A stretch of DNA of 8,555 bases from CAZBWE01 sp964568985. Lineage in GTDB: Bacteria > Planctomycetota > Phycisphaerae > Sedimentisphaerales > Anaerobacaceae. The position numbers and the translations under genes are program-made. Location of the stretch: positions 1-8,555 of the forward strand of contig CAZMSP010000086.1 in NCBI GenBank assembly GCA_964568985.1. The letters are read 5' to 3'. Every line of letters begins with the position of its first letter. Positions within the stretch are counted from its first letter, which is position 1. This document shows positions 1-6,477 of the stretch, in pieces. The notes beneath the pieces were generated by a model, which did not search any database, was not told the origin of the DNA, and saw only the letters and a list, made by a program, of their open reading frames with translations.

Positions 1-509
1 GGTTTGTGGAATCGATGTATTAAGCAAAGTATTTGCCTGCCATCTTGCGAGGTAAATTGTGATGGTTCGGTACTGTCATGGATCCAGCCATATCCGGGAT
101 AGCACACCCGAGGCCGATGACCCAGTATACCACCAGGCCTAGACGAGCAATACACGATATAAACATCCGCCCAAGCCTTAGTTGCAGTATTAATATATCG
201 TCGACTCAAAAAATCATCCGCGAAGTTCCTCTCCATATATTCCTTGGTAGTATTAGGAATGGGCAGATCCCTGCCGGACCAGTTGCCGATTTGCACTGGG
301 AAAGCATCGAGAGGAACAGGCAAGGTAATGGGGGTATCAACAACGAGCTTCAATTGAGAGGCCAAGACTCTGTACACTATGCCGGATAACAGCAATGCTA
401 AAACGGCCAAAGTACAAACCAAGCGTCCTGTGATTATGCCTTTTTTTTCACAAAGAGGCCCGAAAGCTTCGTCCGATTTCACCCAACATTTGACTCCATT
501 CAAATACAT
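1..509 (-). CDS. EpsI-family exosortase-associated protein, 3' end missing (partial)
   Basis: The complement is open from an ATG at 509 to the left edge, giving 169 residues with no stop. Residues 1-23 are a short polar segment, about 28-47 form one membrane segment (leucine/valine/alanine rich), and the rest is extracytoplasmic. Residues after the membrane segment read VVDTPITLPVPLDAFP, then IGNWSGRDLPIP. Residues 130-142 are GHRPRVCYPGYGW, with C136. This arrangement (processing-like opening, 'IGxW' segment, then H-P-x-V-C-x-P-G-x-GW) is the signature of the EpsI/DUF3485 family, which occurs beside or fused to exosortases in PEP-CTERM and exopolysaccharide loci. Its exact biochemical role is unsettled. 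The start is supported by a weak AGGGA about 11 bases upstream; a GTG at 482 is an alternative. It is divergent from the large surface-protein gene. Whether an exosortase gene follows beyond the left edge cannot be seen. Family assignment is confident; function is inferred. Confidence 0.85.
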   Translation of the reverse strand, partial: MYLNGVKCWVKSDEAFGPLCEKKGIITGRLVCTLAVLALLLSGIVYRVLASQLKLVVDTPITLPVPLDAFPVQIGNWSGRDLPIPNTTKEYMERNFADDFLSRRYINTATKAWADVYIVYCSSRPGGILGHRPRVCYPGYGWIHDSTEPSQFTSQDGRQILCLIHRFHK

Positions 510-715
510 AAAACTATATATCCCTAAAGCAGTACTCTAAAAGTAAAAATCAGCGTTGCTTATTTTCTCATTTACACCCTTCCGTGGGCTATGGGCAACT
601 CATCAAAAAACCCCGGATAACGTGCATTGATGTCGCCAAGCACATTAGCGATTTGTTAACATGCCTTCGCTGGGGGAAGCTTGGAAGGACCTCCTCCTTG
701 CTGACACCAACGATA
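510..715 (-). other. Long untranslated leader of the EpsI-like gene, no gene seen
   Basis: This stretch holds no convincing coding region on either strand; the plus-strand frame at 584-772 resembles no known family. If the promoter at 722-749 is used, this is a roughly 205-base leader. In the RNA sense it contains an inverted repeat AATGTGC/GCACGTT (plus-strand 619-625 and 640-646, one G-U pair, 14-base loop). A GGGG followed by six T (605-614) comes shortly after. No known riboswitch consensus was recognised. Confidence 0.3.
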
Positions 716-721
716 GGGCAG

Positions 722-749
722 ATTATTTCACCAATTGCTTTTTTGTCAA
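722..749 (-). promoter_or_regulatory. Candidate sigma70-type promoter for the EpsI-like gene
   Basis: On the complement there is a perfect TTGACA -35 (plus-strand 744-749), a 16-base spacer and AATAAT as -10 (722-727, five of six matches to TATAAT). Transcription would start near 715, giving a leader of about 205 bases before the ATG at 509. An 18-base palindrome lies just upstream of the -35. Based on consensus matching only. Confidence 0.5.
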
Positions 750-750
750 C

Positions 751-779
751 TCTTTTATCTATAAAAGATTAAAAAATCT
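751..779. repeat. Two overlapping inverted repeats beside the minus-strand promoter
   Basis: 751-768 is an 8-base inverted repeat (TCTTTTAT/ATAAAAGA) around a 2-base centre. 766-779 is a second one (AGATT, four A, AATCT). They sit immediately upstream of the minus-strand -35 at 744-749, where an operator or an AT-rich UP-type element could lie. No regulator is identified. Confidence 0.35.
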
Positions 780-963
780 GTAAAAAGTAAAATAGGTAAA
801 TTTACGCATGTCCGATAACATTGGAAACTCGTGGCAAGTATGGGTCTCTATCTATAGATAATGCGAGGATATCGCCAACAAGCCATTATATTTGTTATAT
901 TCGATACAATCGTCTTTGTTTTTATCAGGTATGAATCCGTGAAAATTGAACATATTTAACCTT
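780..963. other. AT-rich intergenic DNA with a 12-base palindrome
   Basis: No coding region is supported here. The only structure I see is a perfect palindrome TATCTATAGATA at 849-860. Its TATCTATA core is shared with the inverted repeat at 751-768. It lies between the two candidate divergent promoters. Confidence 0.35.
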
Positions 964-993
964 TCTACATTCTGAACAAGTATCTTTTATAAT
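964..993 (+). promoter_or_regulatory. Candidate promoter for the large surface-protein gene
   Basis: A perfect TATAAT -10 lies at 988-993, with TCTACA (four of six matches to TTGACA) at 964-969 and an 18-base spacer. The predicted start of transcription is near 1000, leaving a leader of about 127 bases before the chosen start codon. The -35 is weak, so an activator may be needed. The same CTACA-N18-TATAA arrangement recurs ahead of gspC. Confidence 0.4.
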
Positions 994-1126
994 CCCTTGA
1001 TACAGCCGATATATTACGGGTGCAGCGTACGTAGAAGGGCTGTGTTTGCCTTTGCTGAAATTTATTCTTACTATTTATAGTGGGAAAATGTACAACAAGA
1101 CATTTCCCCTGGAACCGAACGTTTAT

Positions 1127-4100
1127 ATGGTAAATACAATGGATACATCTAAGCCAGCATACGGGCAGAAGCATGTACGCTCACGGGTATTTTTTATATT
1201 TTGTCTGCTGATTAGCGGCTTGCTTTCCCTTAGTGTGTCTACAAGCGTGGCAAGCGCAGCAACTTATTACTGTGATCCCGTCAGCGGGAACACAACTCAA
1301 GGTGATGGCTCGACCGAGAGTCCCTGGGGTACTTTGGAATCAATCCTTACATATCCCAACGTCAAGATTGGAATTGGTAAGACCGTTGTGGGTGGAGATA
1401 CCGTAAAACTCAGGACTGGTTATCATGGTTTTCCCTCAAAGAATGGTGTTCATAATGATGGCTATGTAACTATTGAGCCGGAGGAAGGAGAATCGCCCAC
1501 TTTGAAGGGTATTAACTTACCAGGTGGCCAAGGGTTCATTTTTTCGGGACTTACGATAAGTCCTGAGCTTGCCCCGGTGTATGCACAGGTAGGCTACCTT
1601 ATTAGCGTAGTTGACCATCCTTCAGACGGAAATGCTTTTAATATAATTGTTGAAGATTGCAATATTTATTCTGTTGCGGATACTACTGGTTGGGATGCTA
1701 ATGCGTGGAATGCTAATGCTTGCAGCGGAATAAACGTTGAAGGGCCTAATAACATTATTCGTAACAATACTATAAAGAATATAGGTATGGGGATTCTTGC
1801 AGGTGGCGATAATGTTTTAGTAGAAAATAATACCATTACAAATTTCTCCGCCGATGGTTTGCGTGTTAATGATGGTGATAACCAGGTTTGGCAATATAAC
1901 ACTGTTAAAAACTGTTATGATGTTGGTGCTAACCATGACGACGGATTGCAGGTTTATACAGGGGGAACAGTAGTAAATAACTTAACAATACGAGGTAATT
2001 ATATCCTTGAATATGAAGACCCTGAACAGCCGCTTAAAGGCCCCTTGCAGGGGATACTATGCGCCCAGGGCCCAGACACTAATTTTGGTTGGATAGTCGA
2101 AAACAATGTTGTCATTGTAACTTCGCATGGTATTTCTATAAAAGATGCTGCAAATTCAAAGATAGCGAATAATACTGTTATGAGACCACCAAATTCACCC
2201 TACGATGATTACTATCCTGAGATAACATTGTATGCAGATGGCAATGCTGTTCAATATGGTTCTGATACGGTTATTAGAAATAACATAGCGGGACGATTTC
2301 CAGAGCCAAATGAGACAGACGGTGTAGTAGTAGATTACAACTTAGACATTGATGATTATGACCCCAACGTGCTTTTTGTTGACTATCAGAATTTCAACGT
2401 GCATCTCAGAGAAGGAAGTCCGGCAATCGACGCAGGAAGCAGCACTTTGGCTCCTGATATTGACGCGGATAAGAATACTCGACCACAGGGTACTGGATTT
2501 GATATCGGTGCTTATGAATATATTCCGTCGGATTCTAATAATCAAGCTCCGGTGCTGGAAAATATTGGAAGCAAGTCCGTCAATGAAGATGCCCTTTTAA
2601 CTTTTACGGTAACCGCAACCGATGCCGACAGTGATACAATCACATATTTGGCTTCAGGTACGGCCATTGATGCTGGCGCTGCACTTAGTGGCCAGACATT
2701 TAGTTGGACGCCTGGATACGACCAAGCAGATAGTTACCAAGTTACGTTTATTGCAAGTGATGGCCAAGCCCAGGATTCTGAGACGATCACCATCACAGTG
2801 AACAATGTGAACCGAGCACCTGTGCTCGATGCAATTGGTGATAAATCAACCAACGAAAATAGTGCTTTGAGCTTTTCAGTAAGCGCCTCCGATGCCGATA
2901 GTGATACGATAACATATTCGGCTTCAGGTACAGCCATTGATGCTGGCGCTGCACTTAGTGGCCAGACATTCAGTTGGACGCCTGGATACGACCAAGCAGA
3001 TAGTTACCAAGTTACGTTTATTGCAAGTGATAGTCAGGCACAGGATTCTGAGACGATTACCATCACAGTGAACAACGTCAATAGAGCACCGGTTCTCGAA
3101 TCAATTGGTAGCAAATCAATTGACGAAAACAATACATTGAGCTTTTCAGTGAGCGCATCCGATGCTGACAACGATACAATCACATACTCGGTGGAAAGTT
3201 TGCCAAGCGGTGCAGCATTTGTCAGCCAGAGCTTTACCTGGACACCAGGCTATGAGCAGGCTGGAACCCATCAGGTCACGTTCGTTGCCAGTGATAGCCA
3301 AGCGCAAGATTCCGAAACGATAACGGTAACAGTAAACAACGTTAACAGAGCACCTATACTGAGTACTATTGGCAATCAATCAGTTTATACAGATGATTCT
3401 TTAACTTTCACTGTGAGTGCGACTGACCCCGATGGTGATACAATAACGTATTCAGTAGAAGGTTCGCCCAGCGGAGCGACGTTTGCTAATCAAACCTTTA
3501 GCTGGACTCCAGGTGATAGCCAGGTGGGTAGTTATGAGGTTACTTTCGCTGCAAGCGATGACAATGCCCAAGATTCTGAATCGATTACAATAACTGTTAG
3601 TGCTGATACGTCCGCACCGAGCGTTACTAATTGTTCGCCGGCTGCTGGTGATATACAGGTGCCCTTAAATAATCTGATAATTTTACATATTGTCGATACC
3701 GGCAAAGGCGTTGATGCCAATTCGGTAGCGATTAAAGTCAACAATAATACTGTCTATACAGGTAATACAGCCGACTATAGCAGTGAATATGGCCATTGCC
3801 GCAGGGTGGGCACGAATGCTGATTATACATTTATTTACCAGGCGAACGACATGTTTGATTTCGACCAGACCGTTACCGTTACGGTAAACGCCACGGACAT
3901 CGCAGGCAATGCTATGAGCGAGTATTCATATTCCTTCAAGACCGAAATGCGTTCATTTGGTCAAAATAAAAGAGTCAATTCGGATTCAGATAACTCAAGT
4001 AAAAACAATCCTGCAACGGTGCGAGATACCAGCGGTAATATTTGGGCAGCCTGGCACGCAGGACAAACGGGTAGCAGAGATATTTATGTTGGCAAACTTA

Positions 4101-5665
4101 CAGCAGGAGAAGACAGTTTTGACAACAGTGTTCAGCTAACAAGTAATGCCGCCGACCAGTGTAATGCTGCTATTGCGATAGATACTGATGACAAACTCTA
4201 CGTGGTATGGCAGGATAACAGGCAAGGAAATTGGGATATCTACATATCGACGTCGGCTGATGGAACAAACTGGTCTACTGAAAGGCCGGTTATTGATGCA
4301 AATGATAACCAGATTAATCCTGCCATAGTTATAGATGGCTCTTCATCGAAGAATGCATACATTGTCTGGCAGGATGACCAAGCAGGTAATCAGGATATCT
4401 ACGTAGCTTCATCGAGCAACGATTTTGCAACAAAAACAACTTCACAAATAACTTCTGATACCTCCGACCAGACCGAACCAGCCATTGCTGTAGACCCTGA
4501 CAATACGATTTACCTCGTGTGGACAGATGCGAGAGGCGGTTCAAATGACATTTATGGAGCGGCTTCAAACAATGGTCCCTGGACTAACGTGGCGATAGTA
4601 AACAATGCAAATAACCAATCAAATCCTGCAATTGCTGCTGAAGCCGTTGGGTCCATTTTGCATTTGCTATGGGTTGATGATACATCCGGCGACAGGGACA
4701 TATATTATGCATATTCAAATGGCCTGCCAAGCAGTCCTTTAACAGGTAGTACTATTATAGACGATACCGCCAGCGCCGACCAGTTGGAACCGGTTATAGC
4801 TGTTACAGGTAGCACAGGTAACAATTTAAAGGTTTTCGCGTGCTGGCAGGATGAGCGCAATGCAGATACAGACCTGTACGTTGCTGAGGTAGGTTCCGGC
4901 AGTGAAACAAACGTGCTCGTAGATGACGATGGCACAAATGCAAACCAAAGCAAACCGGCAATTGGAGTAGACATAAACGGCTATCCGTATCTGGTATGGG
5001 CTGACAGCAGAAACACAAATGCAGATATTTATTATGTTAAAAGCACGTTCGTAGAATCCAGCGCCTTGGCATCGACAGATGTTTCTATCTCCGCAGACAC
5101 AACAGTGGGAACCGAGCTTGGCGCTATAAGCAGCGTAGACGATGTTTCCGTCATAGTGCCGGCAGGGGCTTATGCATGCGATATAAAGATTACGATTTCA
5201 AGGGTAAAAAATCCGCCAGCGTTTACGCTGGAGAGTTTCAGCCTGCCCTACGAGTTCGGACCAAGTGGGATAAATTTTGACCAGCCGGTTACAGTCACTA
5301 TACCATACGAGGTCTCGGCCTCTGGTAATTCAGCCTCAGCATACTGGTATAATCCACTTACCGGCACACTTAGCCAATATGGAATAACAGACATTGAGAA
5401 CTTCGAGATATCTTCGAGCTTACATGCTCTGCGTTTCAAGACTACGCACCTGACACAATTTATCGTTGGCGGTACTATTGGTGATATCCTCGGAGGAGGA
5501 GGCGGTGGTGGCGGTGGCGGAGGTTGTGCGATATCCCCTAACAGCCAAGGCAACATTGTCGAATTTTTACTGCCATACGCGGGGTATATTGTGGTGATGA
5601 TAGTAATTAAGTGCCGAGATACACGAAAGCGGAAAGCACGCAATATGGTGAGCAACAAATGTTAA
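1127..5665 (+). CDS. Giant secreted beta-helix/Ig/seven-bladed propeller protein with Gly-Cys-TM-basic sorting tail
   Basis: Encodes 1512 residues from the ATG at 1127. ATG 1088, ATG 1139 and TTG 1046 are also possible; 1127 or 1139 gives a normal signal peptide with basic n-region HVRSR, a hydrophobic core and cleavage after SVASA near residue 44. Domains: right-handed parallel beta-helix about 45-420, with repeated short 'N-x-I-x-x-N-x-I' strands (for example VLVENNTITNF); choice-of-anchor Q-like segment about 424-466 (SPAIDAG to DIGAYEY); four Ig/cadherin-like repeats 474-829; a further Ig-like domain about 830-940; seven W-x-D...D-[IL]-Y blades about 942-1311; ZU5-like domain about 1313-1455; tail 1456-1512. 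No catalytic residues could be assigned, so adhesion or polysaccharide binding is only a guess. The adjacent, overlapping protease gene argues that its tail is the protease substrate. The ribosome site is weak (GGAA at 1111-1114). Architecture is confident; function is unknown. Confidence 0.88.
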   Translation: MVNTMDTSKPAYGQKHVRSRVFFIFCLLISGLLSLSVSTSVASAATYYCDPVSGNTTQGDGSTESPWGTLESILTYPNVKIGIGKTVVGGDTVKLRTGYHGFPSKNGVHNDGYVTIEPEEGESPTLKGINLPGGQGFIFSGLTISPELAPVYAQVGYLISVVDHPSDGNAFNIIVEDCNIYSVADTTGWDANAWNANACSGINVEGPNNIIRNNTIKNIGMGILAGGDNVLVENNTITNFSADGLRVNDGDNQVWQYNTVKNCYDVGANHDDGLQVYTGGTVVNNLTIRGNYILEYEDPEQPLKGPLQGILCAQGPDTNFGWIVENNVVIVTSHGISIKDAANSKIANNTVMRPPNSPYDDYYPEITLYADGNAVQYGSDTVIRNNIAGRFPEPNETDGVVVDYNLDIDDYDPNVLFVDYQNFNVHLREGSPAIDAGSSTLAPDIDADKNTRPQGTGFDIGAYEYIPSDSNNQAPVLENIGSKSVNEDALLTFTVTATDADSDTITYLASGTAIDAGAALSGQTFSWTPGYDQADSYQVTFIASDGQAQDSETITITVNNVNRAPVLDAIGDKSTNENSALSFSVSASDADSDTITYSASGTAIDAGAALSGQTFSWTPGYDQADSYQVTFIASDSQAQDSETITITVNNVNRAPVLESIGSKSIDENNTLSFSVSASDADNDTITYSVESLPSGAAFVSQSFTWTPGYEQAGTHQVTFVASDSQAQDSETITVTVNNVNRAPILSTIGNQSVYTDDSLTFTVSATDPDGDTITYSVEGSPSGATFANQTFSWTPGDSQVGSYEVTFAASDDNAQDSESITITVSADTSAPSVTNCSPAAGDIQVPLNNLIILHIVDTGKGVDANSVAIKVNNNTVYTGNTADYSSEYGHCRRVGTNADYTFIYQANDMFDFDQTVTVTVNATDIAGNAMSEYSYSFKTEMRSFGQNKRVNSDSDNSSKNNPATVRDTSGNIWAAWHAGQTGSRDIYVGKLTAGEDSFDNSVQLTSNAADQCNAAIAIDTDDKLYVVWQDNRQGNWDIYISTSADGTNWSTERPVIDANDNQINPAIVIDGSSSKNAYIVWQDDQAGNQDIYVASSSNDFATKTTSQITSDTSDQTEPAIAVDPDNTIYLVWTDARGGSNDIYGAASNNGPWTNVAIVNNANNQSNPAIAAEAVGSILHLLWVDDTSGDRDIYYAYSNGLPSSPLTGSTIIDDTASADQLEPVIAVTGSTGNNLKVFACWQDERNADTDLYVAEVGSGSETNVLVDDDGTNANQSKPAIGVDINGYPYLVWADSRNTNADIYYVKSTFVESSALASTDVSISADTTVGTELGAISSVDDVSVIVPAGAYACDIKITISRVKNPPAFTLESFSLPYEFGPSGINFDQPVTVTIPYEVSASGNSASAYWYNPLTGTLSQYGITDIENFEISSSLHALRFKTTHLTQFIVGGTIGDILGGGGGGGGGGGCAISPNSQGNIVEFLLPYAGYIVVMIVIKCRDTRKRKARNMVSNKC
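1259..2524 (+). other. Encoded right-handed beta-helix and choice-of-anchor Q-like region
   Basis: The mature N-terminus reads TYYCDPVSGN followed by a Ser-Pro-Trp-Gly-Thr-Leu segment, the usual opening of DUF1565-type parallel beta-helices. Stacked short strands follow (IIRNNTI, VLVENNTI, LTIRGNYI, WIVENNVVIV, SKIANNTVM, TVIRNNIAG). It closes with HLREGSPAIDAG and DIGAYEY, a pattern found in choice-of-anchor Q proteins, which pair with many different C-terminal anchors. Many pectate-lyase-like enzymes share the fold, but no active site could be recognised. Confidence 0.7.
2546..3613 (+). repeat. Four tandem Ig/cadherin-like repeats within the surface-protein gene
   Basis: Units begin at 2546, 2816, 3086 and 3350 (90, 90, 88 and about 88 codons). 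Each opens with AP[VI]L, followed by a ...G-[DNS]-[KQ]-S element, then SATDADxDTITY-like and SWTPG motifs, and ends with QDSE[TS]ITITV. They resemble the putative-Ig (He_PIG) and cadherin-like repeats that act as spacers in large adhesins. Units 1 and 2 are nearly identical over part of their length; units 3 and 4 are more diverged. Confidence 0.85.
2651..3030 (+). repeat. Recent 270-base internal duplication (units 1 and 2)
   Basis: Bases 2651-2760 and 2921-3030 align at an offset of exactly 270. They show only two differences over 110 positions (2662/2932 and 2701/2971), both silent; 2702-2760 equals 2972-3030 over 59 bases. Sequence on either side of the block is clearly more diverged, which suggests a recent duplication or gene conversion. 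Confidence 0.85.
3950..5062 (+). other. Encoded seven-bladed beta-propeller
   Basis: Seven copies of a W-x-[DA]-x(6-8)-D-[IL]-Y motif occur between residues about 976 and 1303: AAWHAGQTGSRDIY, VVWQDNRQGNWDIY, IVWQDDQAGNQDIY, LVWTDARGGSNDIY, LLWVDDTSGDRDIY, ACWQDERNADTDLY and LVWADSRNTNADIY. Most are preceded by a N/E-P-A-I-A/G-V-like strand. The count matches a closed seven-bladed propeller of the BNR/sialidase-like or TolB-like kind. Fold prediction only; no ligand is known. Confidence 0.7.
5492..5665 (+). other. C-terminal sorting tail: 11 Gly, Cys, membrane segment, basic end
   Basis: Codons 1456-1466 are eleven consecutive glycines, followed by C1467, then AISPNSQGN, a hydrophobic stretch 1477-1494 (containing E1479 and P1483) and a basic tail (R1497, R1500, K1501, R1502, K1503, R1505) ending KC. 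The glycines use GGA, GGC and GGT mixed, so the run is unlikely to be simple slippage. Order and spacing match the tripartite MYXO-CTERM/JDVT-CTERM/Synerg-CTERM type. The C-A-I-S-P-N opening is closest to my recollection of JDVT-CTERM, but I could not compare models. Confidence 0.8.
5647..5652 (+). promoter_or_regulatory. Ribosome binding site deciding the protease start
   Basis: GGTGAG lies six bases before the ATG at 5659, inside the last codons of the upstream gene. It favours 5659 over the GTG at 5611, which has no such site and would overlap far more. The ATGTTAA overlap gives stop/start coupling between the two genes. Confidence 0.55.
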
Positions 5666-6477
5666 AAATGGACTATCTATCCAGCCAAGTAAGTGGGTTC
5701 TCACTTTGCTATCATTTTGTCCACAGGACGCCTTACGGCGCGAAATGGGTTTCTAAGATTACTGATTTACTACCGACCATCTGGTCGGCTCAACTTTTTA
5801 GTAACAGATTAAAGCGACTCGATATATCTTTGCTCATAGAGACCACCTTCGTAACGATTGCTGCAATTCTGGCAATCGCGGTCTTTAACCGCAATCCTTC
5901 TTTCTATGGAGCTGCCTGGTTTGTAACTCCAGCTATTCTGGTTGCTGCGGCAATTATCCCAACAGCAATTAAGAGAAGGAGGTTTGCTAAGATTGGTTTT
6001 AACGCCAAGCAAATTAGATATTCGCTTACGGTACTTGGCTGGACTTGTATGGCTGTTTTTCCCGCTACTTTTTTTGGGTGTTGGCTGCTAAAGTTCTTTG
6101 GATTAAACTTGCCTCTGCGTCCTGTACAGCCGTGGGGACAAAGCCTAGCTTGCTGGATATTTTATCAGTTTATGTACGTTGCTGTAGCTGAAGAAGTATT
6201 TTTCAGATGGTTTCTGCAGGGTAATATCCTGAAGTTAACAAACACAGTGATGCAGGGCCAAGGCAGGCGACAATTGTGGATAAGCATATTAATATCGGCT
6301 GCTTGTTTTGCAGCTGCTCATATCATAGTTCAGGGCCAGATAATATCGGTCTGGACATTTCTACCTGGTCTGATTCTTGGCTGGCTGTTTATCCGTACCA
6401 GGTCGCTACTAGCGCCAATCTTGTTTCACGGCCTTGCTAATATCTGCTATTTCATGATGGCTGCAGCGCTTGCTTAA
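5659..6477 (+). CDS. CPBP/Abi-family glutamic-type intramembrane protease, probable sorting protease
   Basis: Encodes 272 residues with about six to seven hydrophobic segments (roughly 57-76, 84-102, 122-145, 163-177, 207-223, 228-246, 250-270). The three CPBP (CAAX protease and bacteriocin-processing, formerly Abi) motifs are present: EEVFFR at 178-183, FAAAH with H221, and HGLAN with H257 and N261. The glutamates and histidines form the active site in this family. CPBP members include the proteases Mrt/MrtJ-type that process C-terminal sorting tails, and this one overlaps by seven bases the gene for a protein with exactly such a tail, so that protein is the likely substrate, probably cleaved near the Gly/Cys junction. 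This is inference from context; an unrelated CAAX-type role is possible. Start by ribosome site and overlap; ATG 5668 is an alternative. I would call it mrtJ-like but do not assign the symbol. Confidence 0.88.
   Translation: MLKMDYLSSQVSGFSLCYHFVHRTPYGAKWVSKITDLLPTIWSAQLFSNRLKRLDISLLIETTFVTIAAILAIAVFNRNPSFYGAAWFVTPAILVAAAIIPTAIKRRRFAKIGFNAKQIRYSLTVLGWTCMAVFPATFFGCWLLKFFGLNLPLRPVQPWGQSLACWIFYQFMYVAVAEEVFFRWFLQGNILKLTNTVMQGQGRRQLWISILISAACFAAAHIIVQGQIISVWTFLPGLILGWLFIRTRSLLAPILFHGLANICYFMMAAALA

Noticed and set aside
78..389. A 103-residue plus-strand reading frame
   Set aside because: It is the antisense of the EpsI-like gene, which is open through 1-509 on the complement with recognisable EpsI motifs.
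584..772. A 62-residue plus-strand reading frame
   Set aside because: No recognisable domain, no good ribosome site at its GTG start, and it lies in the intergenic leader region opposite the minus-strand promoter.
960..1039. CCTTTCTAC/GTAGAAGGG inverted repeat around the plus-strand promoter
   Set aside because: The stem is 9 bases with one wobble over a 62-base loop, which is too weak and too distant to call as a structure without covariation.
1046..1126. TTG start at 1046 or ATG at 1088 for the large protein
   Set aside because: Both would place 28-55 hydrophilic or mixed residues before the signal peptide; 1127 or 1139 gives a normal n-region, though the choice stays uncertain.
2546..3613. 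CRISPR-like tandem repeat
   Set aside because: Repeats are 264-270 bases, in frame, and encode Ig-like domains; no short spacers are present.
5248..5658. A minus-strand frame with a poly-proline run
   Set aside because: The prolines are just the complement of the glycine run; the plus-strand gene with its coherent domains explains the DNA.
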